A stretch of DNA of 64,000 bases from positions 186,001 to 250,000 of the forward strand of contig NZ_JAMSCK010000005.1 in the NCBI RefSeq assembly GCF_023805255.1, in the 5' to 3' direction. The stretch's first letter is position 1. Each line of letters starts with the position of its first letter. The notes beneath the pieces were generated by a model. It was not told where the DNA came from. It did no database searches and saw only the letters and a list, made by a program, of their open reading frames with translations. Source of the DNA: Gramella jeungdoensis. GTDB lineage: Bacteria; Bacteroidota; Bacteroidia; Flavobacteriales; Flavobacteriaceae. The position numbers and the translations under genes are program-made. This document shows positions 28,491 through 37,042 of the stretch, in pieces.

Positions 28491-29624
28491 TTAATAATTC
28501 TGCAATGCAATTTTCAACGCCTTGAAAAAAGTATCAAATTGTTCTTTTTTAATGTTCAATGGAGGGAGTATTCTCAATAACTTCTTGTTACTGGCTGCTC
28601 CGGTAAAGATCTGGTGTCGAAAAAGAAGTTCCTTTCTAAGTTCAGCCACTTCAAAATCGAATTCAAGCCCTATCATCAAACCTCTTCCTTTCAAATTCTT
28701 TATTTGCGGAATCTTGTCCGCTTTTTCTTTAACATACTCGAAAAGGCTTTTTGAGTTCTCAATAAGTTTTTCCTTTTCAATGATTTCAAGAACCGCGATT
28801 CCGGCGGCGCAGGCAAGATGATTCCCTCCAAAGGTTGTTCCCAGCATTCCATATTTTGGCTCAATAGTCTTATCTATTAGAATACCTCCAACAGGGAAAC
28901 CATTCCCCATTCCCTTTGCAATAGAAATAATATCAGGCCTAATTCCGTGTTTCTGAAAGGCAAAGAAATCTCCGGTTCTTCCATAACCCGCCTGAACCTC
29001 ATCGGCAATGAGAACAGCATTATGGCTTTTGCACAATTCGGCTACTTTCAAATAAAATTCAGTGGTGGCTTCGTCAAGTCCGCCCACTCCCTGAACAACT
29101 TCGAAGATCACGCCCGCAACATCACCATGCTCCAATTCTGCTTCCAGGGCTTCAGCATCACCAAATCCAACTTTAGTAGCATTATGACCAATATTGAATG
29201 GAGATTTAATCGCTTCATTATCTGTCACAGCTACTACACCGGAAGTCCTTCCATGAAAGGCTTTTTCAAAATAGACAACCCTGTCTTTTCCGGTGTGGAA
29301 AGAGGCCAGTTTCAAGGCATTTTCATTTGCTTCTGCTCCCGAGTTACACAAGAAAAGGCTATAATCATTTATTCCGGAAACCTTTTCAAGTTTGGCAGCA
29401 AGTTCATTCTGCAACGGATTCTTTACCGAATTTGAATAAAACCCAATCTCTCTTAACTGATGAGTCAAAGCATTCACATATGCCGGATGCGAATGGCCAA
29501 TTGAGATCACGGCATGTCCTCCATAGAGGTCAAGGTATTTATTGCCATCCTTATCAAAAACATAAGCTCCTTCTCCTTTTACCGGTGTTATATCATATAG
29601 CGGATATACATCAAATAAATCCAT
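28491..29624 (-). CDS. argD: Acetyl/succinylornithine aminotransferase
   Basis: 377 residues, class-III PLP aminotransferase. FHGRTSGVVAVT, the Asp of VLIADEVQAGYGRTG and the PLP-binding Lys in SIAKGMGNGFPVGG are present. Converts N-acylglutamate semialdehyde to N-acylornithine. Two bases separate it from proC upstream. Confidence 0.93.
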   Translation of the reverse strand: MDLFDVYPLYDITPVKGEGAYVFDKDGNKYLDLYGGHAVISIGHSHPAYVNALTHQLREIGFYSNSVKNPLQNELAAKLEKVSGINDYSLFLCNSGAEANENALKLASFHTGKDRVVYFEKAFHGRTSGVVAVTDNEAIKSPFNIGHNATKVGFGDAEALEAELEHGDVAGVIFEVVQGVGGLDEATTEFYLKVAELCKSHNAVLIADEVQAGYGRTGDFFAFQKHGIRPDIISIAKGMGNGFPVGGILIDKTIEPKYGMLGTTFGGNHLACAAGIAVLEIIEKEKLIENSKSLFEYVKEKADKIPQIKNLKGRGLMIGLEFDFEVAELRKELLFRHQIFTGAASNKKLLRILPPLNIKKEQFDTFFKALKIALQNY

Positions 29625-29626
29625 AG

Positions 29627-30421
29627 TTATCTCTCTGAAATATTATTGATTTTTTTAAATGAAGCCTGGATCCCTTTGATAAGGGATGAACTAAGGCCAT
29701 TATGTTCCATTTCATTAAGGCCTTCAATGGTACAGCCGCGAGGAGTGGTCACCTTGTCAATCTCCTCTTCCGGATGTCTTCCCGATTCGATAAGTAAACT
29801 GGCTGCACCCAGACAGGTTTGCATAGAAAGCTCCTGAGCGTCTTTCGCGTCAAATCCGAGCTGTACTGCTCCCTGAGTAGTTGCGCGTATCAGACGCATC
29901 CAGAATGCCACTCCACTGGCACATATTACCGTGGCGGCCTGCATTTTATTTTCATCAATAATGATGCTTGTACCTAACCTGTTGAAAATAGCTTCAGCAA
30001 TACTAATACGTTTCTTTCCTGGTTCGTTACTACAAAGGCAGGTCATTGACTTTCCTACCGCGATGGCTGTATTAGGCATTGAACGGATAATAAAATGCTC
30101 TTCACCCACGATATTTTCTATTCTTGGAATTTTGAATCCCGTTACCGTTGAGATCAGCACATGCTTATCGGTAAGCTCGTCCTTGATCTCCCCAAGGATT
30201 CGCTCTAGCTGTGTAGGCTGAACCGAAAAGATCAGGATATCTGAATTTCTAACGGCCTCCAGGTTATCTGAAGTTACCTTGACTTTTGAATATTCCTCAT
30301 AATCGGTAATATTCTCCGTCTTTCTCTTTGTGAGGTACAGACTTGTGTAGGCATTACTGAAAATAAGACCTTTCGCGATAGAAAGGCCGAGATTACCGGC
30401 ACCCAGAATTGCTATTTTCAT
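29627..30421 (-). CDS. proC: Pyrroline-5-carboxylate reductase, inside the arginine operon
   Basis: 264 residues from ATG at 30421; an upstream GTG in frame would begin inside the repeat and is rejected. Rossmann motif AILGAGNLGLSIAKG at the start, RSMPNTAIAVGKSMTCL and the C-terminal TTPRGCTIEGLNEME are ProC signatures. Makes proline from pyrroline-5-carboxylate with NAD(P)H. Its place between argC and argD suggests joint control of proline and arginine synthesis, or use of a glutamate-semialdehyde-derived intermediate. Confidence 0.92.
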   Translation of the reverse strand: MKIAILGAGNLGLSIAKGLIFSNAYTSLYLTKRKTENITDYEEYSKVKVTSDNLEAVRNSDILIFSVQPTQLERILGEIKDELTDKHVLISTVTGFKIPRIENIVGEEHFIIRSMPNTAIAVGKSMTCLCSNEPGKKRISIAEAIFNRLGTSIIIDENKMQAATVICASGVAFWMRLIRATTQGAVQLGFDAKDAQELSMQTCLGAASLLIESGRHPEEEIDKVTTPRGCTIEGLNEMEHNGLSSSLIKGIQASFKKINNISER

Positions 30422-30444
30422 AATCGTTTTATTTATAATCACCT

Positions 30445-30499
30445 GTCATCCTGAACTTGTTTCAGGATCTTAGAGAAGCTGAAACAAGTTCAGCTTGAC
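30445..30499. repeat. 55-bp palindromic repeat, copy A
   Basis: GTCAT at the left and TTGAC at the right frame a 15-bp perfect inverted repeat: CTGAACTTGTTTCAG (30451-30465) with CTGAAACAAGTTCAG (30479-30493). Copy B at 32717 has the same length with a compensated base pair. Lies between argC and proC. Confidence 0.85.
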
Positions 30500-30509
30500 G
30501 CTATTTTTC

Positions 30510-30542
30510 AAACCTCACAGGTTTTGAAAACCTGTGAGGTTT
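30510..30542. repeat. AAACCTCACAGGTTTT hairpin repeat
   Basis: Two 16-base arms (30510-30525 and 30527-30542) separated by one G form a perfect hairpin, then TTTAATTTT. Sequences of this kind are widespread in Bacteroidota genomes. It could act as a transcription roadblock or 3' stabiliser inside the operon. Confidence 0.8.
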
Positions 30543-30548
30543 TTAATT

Positions 30549-31514
30549 TTAAAAATAACTGGCTTTTAAATCCAGTCCTAACTTTTCATCCAGACCAAAC
30601 ATCAGGTTCATATTCTGAACCGCCTGCCCTGAAGCTCCTTTTAAAAGGTTATCTATAATACTCGTCACCAGCAATTTGTCACCAAACTTCTCCAGTTTCA
30701 ACAGGCACTTATTGGTATTCACCACCTGCTTTAAATGCAGGTCTTCCTCCACCACAAAAGTAAAAGCGGCATCTTCATAGGCTTCATTATAGATCTTCTG
30801 TACATCTTCCAAACTACCCGAAAAACTGGTATAAGCCGTAGCATGAATACCTCTTGAAAAATTCCCCCTGTTTGGAATAAAGTTCACAGCAGAACTGTAA
30901 TCCTCCTGCAGCATCTTTAAACTCTGACCTATCTCATTCAAGTGTTGGTGTCCAAAAGACTTATATGCTGAAAAGTTGTTATCCCTCCAGGTGAAATGAG
31001 TGGTGCCCGACAATGAAGTACCAGCTCCCGTGGCTCCGGTCACCGCATTGACATGCCATTCATCTTTCAGCAACTTTTTCTTTGCCAGTGGAAGAATTGC
31101 AAGGCTGATGGCCGTCGCAAAACAACCTGGATTGGCTATATAATCTGCGGTACTTATCTTTTCCTTATTGAATTCTGGCAGACCATAAACAAAGGAATGG
31201 TCATCTGCAGCCATCCTGAAATCGGTACTCAGATCAACAATTTTTGTGTCTTTTGAAAACTGATTTTCTGCAAGGAACTTTTTGGAGTTTCCATGCCCGA
31301 GGCAAAGAAAAACCACAGCTGCTTCCTTATTGATCTCACCACTGAATTTCAGATCGGTTTCTCCCAGCAGATCCTGATGAACCTGGGCTACAGGTTTCCC
31401 TGGCTGGGAAGTGCTGTAAACAAAATTAAGGTTCACCTCAGGATGCCTTAGCAGGATCCTGATAAGTTCCCCCGCAGTATAACCTGCTCCTCCTATTATC
31501 CCGGCTTCTATCAT
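30549..31514 (-). CDS. argC: N-acetyl/N-succinyl-gamma-glutamyl-phosphate reductase
   Basis: 321 residues. GIIGGAGYTAGELIRIL binds NADP, the catalytic Cys131 sits in YIANPGCFATAI, and the GHQHLNEI region supplies the active-site His. Reduces the acyl phosphate made by ArgB. Starts inside the stop of argG (ATGA, 31511-31514). Confidence 0.95.
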   Translation of the reverse strand: MIEAGIIGGAGYTAGELIRILLRHPEVNLNFVYSTSQPGKPVAQVHQDLLGETDLKFSGEINKEAAVVFLCLGHGNSKKFLAENQFSKDTKIVDLSTDFRMAADDHSFVYGLPEFNKEKISTADYIANPGCFATAISLAILPLAKKKLLKDEWHVNAVTGATGAGTSLSGTTHFTWRDNNFSAYKSFGHQHLNEIGQSLKMLQEDYSSAVNFIPNRGNFSRGIHATAYTSFSGSLEDVQKIYNEAYEDAAFTFVVEEDLHLKQVVNTNKCLLKLEKFGDKLLVTSIIDNLLKGASGQAVQNMNLMFGLDEKLGLDLKASYF

Positions 31515-32698
31515 GCTTCCTCTTTTAAGTGTTGATATATTTTTCCTGAATTGGAAAGGATCTTGATGAATCCTTTGGCATCATCGGCCGTCCAGGCTTT
31601 ATTTTCCTCACCATATTTTCCAAATCCTGAATTCATGAGGTCGTACTCAGATTTTATTCCGTCTAGCGTGAACCTGTATGGATGGAGCGTTACATAAACT
31701 TCACCGCTCACCTGCTCCTGTGAACTTTCCAGAAAAGCTTCAAGATCTCTCATCACCGGATCCAGGTAAAGTCCTTCGTGTAAATGAGTTCCATACCAGT
31801 TGGCGAGATAATCCTTATGTTGAAGCTGCCATTTGCTCAGCGTGTGTTTTTCAAGTAAATGATGGGATTTTATGGTAATAAGAGCTGCGGCTGCTTCAAA
31901 TCCTACCCTGCCCTTTATCCCAATAATGGTATCTCCCACATGAATATCCCTTCCAATCGCATACTTTTTGGCAATATCTTCAAGGATCTGAATATTCTTC
32001 TCAGGGGAATTTTTTTCTCCATTCACAGCTGTAAGCTCTCCTTTGATAAAGGTAAGGCTGACCTGTTTTGGTTCTTTTTCTATCAGTTGAGAAGGATACG
32101 CTTCTTCAGGCAAAGGCTTTTCTGAAGTCAGTGTCTCGGCTCCGCCAACACTGGTACCCCAAAGGCCTTTATTCACCGAATATTTGGCTTTCTCCCAGTT
32201 CATATCCACACCATTTGCCTGCAGGTAATCTATCTCTTCCTGTCTGCTCAACTGCTTATCCCTGATTGGAGTGATGATCTTTATCTTAGGGGCTATGGTC
32301 TGGAAGATCATATCGAATCTCACCTGGTCATTTCCTGCCCCGGTACTACCATGAGCAATATATTCGGCCCCGATCTCTTTTGCATAATTTACGATCTCGA
32401 TGGCCTGCACTATTCTTTCAGCACTCACCGAAAGCGGATAAGTATCATTTTTAAGTACATTCCCAAAAATGAGATATTTAACAACTTTATTATAGAATGA
32501 AGAAACGGCGTCAATATTATTATAAGTGGCAGCTCCTATCTTTTTGGCATTAGAACCTATTTTTTCAACTTCTTCTTTTGAAAAGCCACCGGTGTTCACA
32601 CTTACCGCATGAACCTCAAAATTTTCCTCTTTCGATAAATATTTTGCACAGTAAGAAGTGTCCAATCCACCGCTATATGCTATTACTACTTTTTTCAT
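31511..32698 (-). CDS. argG: Argininosuccinate synthase
   Basis: 395 residues from ATG at 32698. The open frame extends to 32743, but those extra codons come from the palindromic repeat and are rejected. ATP pyrophosphatase motif AYSGGLDTSYC at 6-16, and STGAGNDQVRF further on. Joins citrulline and aspartate. Overlaps argC by 4 bases. Confidence 0.94.
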   Translation of the reverse strand: MKKVVIAYSGGLDTSYCAKYLSKEENFEVHAVSVNTGGFSKEEVEKIGSNAKKIGAATYNNIDAVSSFYNKVVKYLIFGNVLKNDTYPLSVSAERIVQAIEIVNYAKEIGAEYIAHGSTGAGNDQVRFDMIFQTIAPKIKIITPIRDKQLSRQEEIDYLQANGVDMNWEKAKYSVNKGLWGTSVGGAETLTSEKPLPEEAYPSQLIEKEPKQVSLTFIKGELTAVNGEKNSPEKNIQILEDIAKKYAIGRDIHVGDTIIGIKGRVGFEAAAALITIKSHHLLEKHTLSKWQLQHKDYLANWYGTHLHEGLYLDPVMRDLEAFLESSQEQVSGEVYVTLHPYRFTLDGIKSEYDLMNSGFGKYGEENKAWTADDAKGFIKILSNSGKIYQHLKEEA

Positions 32699-32716
32699 TT
32701 TTTTATTTTTTCCTCC

Positions 32717-32771
32717 GTCATCCTGAACTTGGTTCAGGATCAAGGAGAAGCTGAACCAAGTTCAGCTTGAC
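32717..32771. repeat. 55-bp palindromic repeat, copy B
   Basis: Arms CTGAACTTGGTTCAG (32723-32737) and CTGAACCAAGTTCAG (32751-32765). Against copy A one pair has changed on both arms (T-A to G-C), so the stem is conserved, not just the sequence. Lies between the GNAT gene and argG. Confidence 0.85.
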
Positions 32772-32776
32772 GATTT

Positions 32777-33418
32777 TTATTCTTTTTCAGCCTTTTCCTT
32801 TTTATAGAAAAGGGTTTGTTTTATATGCTTCAGCCTTTGAAAGGTTTTATCATTGAATTTGCTCACCTTATTATTTTTCTTCTTTTCTTCCTTCTTTTTC
32901 TCAGGATCGTACATCATTCCGGTACAAAGACACATCTTATGATCTGTCCTGGTAAGCACATCATAGTTCTTACAGGTCTGACACCCTTTCCAGAAACTCT
33001 CGTCATCTGTAAGTTCAGAAAATGTTACGGGCTGATATCCCAGTTCGTAATTGATCTTCATTACAGCCAGTCCTGTAGTGATCCCAAAGATCTTGGCATT
33101 TGGATATTTCTTTCTGGAATGATCAAAGATCACCTGCTTGATATCTTTTGCAAGCCCTTGTTTTCTGTAATCGGGATGCACAATAAGACCTGAGTTAGCT
33201 ACATATTTCTCGTGGCTCCAGGTTTCGATATAACAAAAGCCGGCAAACTTTTCCCCGTCCAGGGCGATCACGGCATTCCCTTTCTCCATCTTATTGATAA
33301 TATATTCAGGAGTTCTTCGGGCAATACCAGTACCTCGTACTTTGGCCGATTCTTCTATGTTTTTACAAATGATCTCAGCGTAAGAAGCATGAGATTTGTT
33401 AGCAATGATAATTCTCAT
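32777..33418 (-). CDS. GNAT acyltransferase heading the arginine operon, candidate N-acylglutamate synthase
   Basis: 213 residues. GNAT fold with the acyl-CoA loop HPDYRKQGLAKDI at 81-93. After the GNAT core comes a cysteine cluster CQTCKNYD...CLC (Cys146, Cys149, Cys163, Cys165), a probable metal site, and a Lys/Glu-rich tail from about 174. No canonical argA or argJ is in the operon, and this is its first gene, so it is the best candidate for the first step, glutamate N-acylation (acetyl or succinyl). That assignment is inference from position. Confidence 0.7.
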   Translation of the reverse strand: MRIIIANKSHASYAEIICKNIEESAKVRGTGIARRTPEYIINKMEKGNAVIALDGEKFAGFCYIETWSHEKYVANSGLIVHPDYRKQGLAKDIKQVIFDHSRKKYPNAKIFGITTGLAVMKINYELGYQPVTFSELTDDESFWKGCQTCKNYDVLTRTDHKMCLCTGMMYDPEKKKEEKKKNNKVSKFNDKTFQRLKHIKQTLFYKKEKAEKE

Positions 33419-33752
33419 CTGCTAAGAAATTAAGGTTGAAATTTATTTTGATTTTGTCTTTTGAAGGGGGAACCGGACTCACCTAAGTTCCATAAATATA
33501 CGCACGCACTTACGTGCGGCGGGGGAAAAAGCGGCGCATAGGAAATATGTCAGAAAAAATCCTGATATATAATTTAAATTCTATGCTTTTTAGGTGTTTC
33601 AAAATGGAAAAAATCAAATAATATTAATAAATAGGAAGAGTCAGGGCCAGCGCTTAGCTGCGGCGGGGCCTGAAATGAAAAGAGGGTAATATTATTTGTC
33701 TGAATGTTTTCACGTGGTAAATGTACATAATATTTTGGTTCACACTAAGTTA
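33419..33752. other. Intergenic region upstream of the arginine operon, with two GC-rich hairpin elements
   Basis: No gene is seen. CTTACGTGCGGCGGGG at 33509-33524 and CTTAGCTGCGGCGGGG at 33653-33668 match at 14 of 16 bases, unusually GC-rich for this genome. The first is preceded by a CGCACG/CGTGCG hairpin (33501-33518); the second by CAGC/GCTG. The region must hold the promoter of the arginine operon (minus strand), but no TAnnTTTG box was found. Confidence 0.5.
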
Positions 33753-35021
33753 TTAGACTAAAAATTGAAATAAATTTGGTTTATCATTCAGATATTCCCC
33801 GTAAAAGTTCTTCTTTTTCATGCGTTCTACCAGAGGTTCAAAGTCGGCAGGATCGCTTAGCTCAATGCCTACAACAGCCGGACCATTCTCCCTGTGGTGC
33901 TTTTTGGAATACTCAAAGTGAGTGATATCATCATTAGGCCCGAGCACTTTTGCAACAAATTCTTTCAGCGCTCCAGCTCTCTGAGGGAAACTTACTATGA
34001 AATAATGCTTAATTCCTGCATATAGAAGTGCTCTTTCCTTGATCTCGGCGGTCCTGGTAATGTCATTATTACTGCCACTTACTATACATACTACATTCTT
34101 ACCCTTTATCTCATCAGCATAAAAGTCTAAAGCCGAGATCGCCATGGCTCCGGCAGGTTCCACCACAATTGCATCCTGGTTATAGAGATCAAGAATCGTC
34201 TGGCAGATCTTACCTTCATGGATACAGATCATATCGTCCAGATTCTCTTTACAGATTTCGAAATTGCGGTTTCCTACTTTTTGAACCGCGGCGCCATCCA
34301 CAAATCTTTCGATTTCGGAGAGTTCTACCACTTTGCCCTCTTTCAGCGAAGAAGTCATGGATGGTGCGCCTGTAGGTTCAACCCCAATTATTTTTGTATT
34401 CGGTGAGAGCTTTTTGAATATAGTGGAGATCCCCGCCAGTAAACCGCCACCACCCAGTGGCGCGAAAACGTAATCTATTGGAGCATCGGCCTGTTCCAGG
34501 ATCTCCAGACCTATGGTGGCCTGGCCTTCGATCACTTTTTCATCATCGAATGGATGTATGAATACCAGTCCGAATTTCTCCATGTGCTTCATGGCACTTT
34601 TAAAGGAATCATCAAACGTGTCTCCTTTTAGGATCACTTCCACCCATTCGCCTCCAAACATCTGGGTTTGCTCTACCTTTTGTCGAGGAGTGGTGATAGG
34701 CATATAAATCACACCCTTAGTTTGCAGCTTGTTACAGGCAAATGCAACTCCTTGCGCGTGGTTACCTGCACTCGCGCAGATAACTCCTTTTTTAAGCTGA
34801 TCTTCAGGAAGACTGGAGATCTTATTATAAGCCCCGCGGATCTTATAAGAACGTACCTGCTGAAGATCTTCTCTTTTAAGAAGAATATTCGCTTCGTATC
34901 GCTTGCTATAAGTGAAAGAGTCTGCAAGGGGAGTTTTCAGGACTACCCTGGAGATCCTTTCGGCGGCCTCTTTTACAGCTTCAAGGGTTGGTTTATATTT
35001 TCTATCTTTTTCCAGCAACAT
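33753..35021 (-). CDS. ilvA: Threonine ammonia-lyase (dehydratase), biosynthetic type
   Basis: 422 residues. PLP lysine Lys60 in REDLQQVRSYKIRGAY, the phosphate loop SAGNHAQGVA and a C-terminal ACT-like domain (about 335-422, KHYFIVSFPQRAGALKEF). Makes 2-oxobutanoate from threonine for isoleucine. The single ACT-like domain is the shorter regulatory form. Last gene of ilvDBNCA, 6 bases after ilvC. Confidence 0.93.
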   Translation of the reverse strand: MLLEKDRKYKPTLEAVKEAAERISRVVLKTPLADSFTYSKRYEANILLKREDLQQVRSYKIRGAYNKISSLPEDQLKKGVICASAGNHAQGVAFACNKLQTKGVIYMPITTPRQKVEQTQMFGGEWVEVILKGDTFDDSFKSAMKHMEKFGLVFIHPFDDEKVIEGQATIGLEILEQADAPIDYVFAPLGGGGLLAGISTIFKKLSPNTKIIGVEPTGAPSMTSSLKEGKVVELSEIERFVDGAAVQKVGNRNFEICKENLDDMICIHEGKICQTILDLYNQDAIVVEPAGAMAISALDFYADEIKGKNVVCIVSGSNNDITRTAEIKERALLYAGIKHYFIVSFPQRAGALKEFVAKVLGPNDDITHFEYSKKHHRENGPAVVGIELSDPADFEPLVERMKKKNFYGEYLNDKPNLFQFLV

Positions 35022-35027
35022 ATTCGT

Positions 35028-36503
35028 TTATTCGTATATTTTCTTCATTGCGGTCATCGCCTTTCTTAATCTGGCTCCTACCTTTTCTACGGGATGACTT
35101 CTAAGAGCATCATTCACTTCGATAAGCTCCTGATTGTCTACACCATCATATCCGTTTCCGAATGATTTCCCTGCCACTTCAGGCTCAAGACCATTCACAT
35201 AATCCTTGATAAGTGGTTTGGCAGCGTGATCGAACAGGTAACATCCATATTCTGCGGTATCTGAGATCACACGGTTCATTTCATATAATTTCTTTCTGGC
35301 AATTGTATTTGCGATTAGAGGAGTTTCATGAAGTGACTCATAATAAGCGGAATCTTCAATGATACCGGCTTCTACCATGGTTTCAAATGCAAGCTCTACC
35401 CCTGCTTTTACAAAAGCCACAAGAAGAACGCCTTTGTCAAAATATTCCTGCTCCTTTATTTCTTCGGAAGTAGCTTCGGTTTTCTCAAAAGCAGTATTCT
35501 CGGTATCGGCTCTCCAGGTCAATAATTCCTTATCATCATTTGCCCAATCCTTCATCATCCTGCTGCTGAAAGCTCCCGAAATTATATCGTCCATATGCTT
35601 CTGGAAAAGCGGGCGCATCTGTTCTTTCAGATCTTCAGCAATTTCGTTGGCTCTTAATTTAGCCGGATTCGAAAGCCTGTCCATCATATTGGTGATCCCG
35701 CCATGCTTTAAGGCTTCAGTAATGGTTTCCCAACCATACTGTATAAGCTTTGCAGCATAATTAGGATCTACACCATCGGCCACCATCTTATCGAAAGTAA
35801 GGATAGATCCTGTTTGAAGCACCCCACATAAAATGGTCTGTTCTCCCATAAGATCTGATTTCACTTCAGCTACAAATGAAGACTCGAGCACTCCTGCCCT
35901 GTGGCCACCGGTAGCATATGCATAGGCCTTGGCCCATTCAAAACCGATCCCTTTAGGATCATTCTCAGGGTGTACCGCAATAAGCGTTGGAACTCCAAAT
36001 CCGCGTTTATATTCTTCACGAACCTCAGAACCCGGACATTTTGGAGCTACCATAATCACTGTAATATCTTCACGGATCTTCATCCCTTCTTCCACAATAT
36101 TAAAACCATGGGAATAAGAAAGTACTGCTCCTTCCTTGATATGAGGCATGATCGCACTAATTACCGGTGTATGTTGTTTATCGGGCGTGAGGTTGATCAC
36201 AAGATCGGCCTGAGGCAGTAGTTCCTCGTAGGTACCGACATTAAAATTATTTTCAGTTGCATTTTTCCAGGATTGTCTTTTTTCCTTAATGGCACCCTCA
36301 CGAAGCGCATAGGAAATATCGAGCCCACTGTCTCTCATATTTAGTCCCTGGTTAAGTCCCTGGGCACCACAGCCCACGATGACAATTTTTTTACCTTTTA
36401 AAGCATTCACTCCTTCACTGAACTCATCAAGGTCCATAAACCTGCAAGTTCCCAATTGGGCCAGTTGTTCTCGTAACGGAAGGCTGTTAAAATAGTTGGT
36501 CAT
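35028..36503 (-). CDS. ilvC: Ketol-acid reductoisomerase, class II (long) form
   Basis: 491 residues, matching the long E. coli/plant-type enzyme with the duplicated C-terminal knot domain, not the 330-residue class I form. NADPH-binding [19 protein letters not shown] near residue 42, metal ligands in [17 protein letters not shown]. Acts after acetolactate synthase. Two bases separate it from ilvN upstream. Confidence 0.96.
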   Translation of the reverse strand: MTNYFNSLPLREQLAQLGTCRFMDLDEFSEGVNALKGKKIVIVGCGAQGLNQGLNMRDSGLDISYALREGAIKEKRQSWKNATENNFNVGTYEELLPQADLVINLTPDKQHTPVISAIMPHIKEGAVLSYSHGFNIVEEGMKIREDITVIMVAPKCPGSEVREEYKRGFGVPTLIAVHPENDPKGIGFEWAKAYAYATGGHRAGVLESSFVAEVKSDLMGEQTILCGVLQTGSILTFDKMVADGVDPNYAAKLIQYGWETITEALKHGGITNMMDRLSNPAKLRANEIAEDLKEQMRPLFQKHMDDIISGAFSSRMMKDWANDDKELLTWRADTENTAFEKTEATSEEIKEQEYFDKGVLLVAFVKAGVELAFETMVEAGIIEDSAYYESLHETPLIANTIARKKLYEMNRVISDTAEYGCYLFDHAAKPLIKDYVNGLEPEVAGKSFGNGYDGVDNQELIEVNDALRSHPVEKVGARLRKAMTAMKKIYE

Positions 36504-36505
36504 GA

Positions 36506-37042
36506 TTATAATGAATTTGTAGTATTAAATTTTTCTAAGATTCCTGATATTGGCATTTCATTTTTGGTCACCGCTATGGTTCCCGATCTTACGAACTGCA
36601 TTAGTCCGTAAGGCTTTAAAGTCTCATATAGCTGGTCCACCTCGCTGCGCTTTCCTGTCTTTTCAATAACGAAAAAGCTCTTGGTCACCGTCACTATACG
36701 GGCATTAGTTTCCTTGATAAAATCCTGGATATTATGATCGTCCAGGAATTCGTCTGATTTGATCTTATAAAGCGCCGTTTCCTGGTAGATGGTCTCCTCA
36801 TCGGTATGATAAAAAGCCCTGATCACCTCGATCTGTTTTTCCAGCTGACCGATGATCTTCTTTACCTGCTCTTCGGTCACTTCAACAATTATCGTAAAAC
36901 GCATCACCTCGGTAACCTCGCTTGGTGAGGCCGTGATACTTTCGATATTGATATGTCTTTTAAGAAAGATCGCTGCGATCCTACTTAGCAGACCAAGATT
37001 ATTCTCGGTATATATTGAAACTGTATAACTTTTCTTTTCCAT
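36506..37042 (-). CDS. ilvN: Acetolactate synthase small (regulatory) subunit
   Basis: 178 residues, an N-terminal ACT domain ([20 protein letters not shown]) followed by the C-terminal ALS_SS_C domain. Binds branched-chain amino acids and regulates IlvB. Its ATG overlaps the ilvB stop by one base (TAATG at 37040-37044). Confidence 0.93.
   Translation of the reverse strand: MEKKSYTVSIYTENNLGLLSRIAAIFLKRHINIESITASPSEVTEVMRFTIIVEVTEEQVKKIIGQLEKQIEVIRAFYHTDEETIYQETALYKIKSDEFLDDHNIQDFIKETNARIVTVTKSFFVIEKTGKRSEVDQLYETLKPYGLMQFVRSGTIAVTKNEMPISGILEKFNTTNSL

Noticed and set aside
28947-29435. 162-residue plus-strand frame inside argD
   Set aside because: Antisense shadow of the aminotransferase gene; no start context and no recognisable domain.
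32699-32743. N-terminal extension of argG
   Set aside because: The extra codons lie in the 55-bp palindromic repeat and do not match the family N-terminus.
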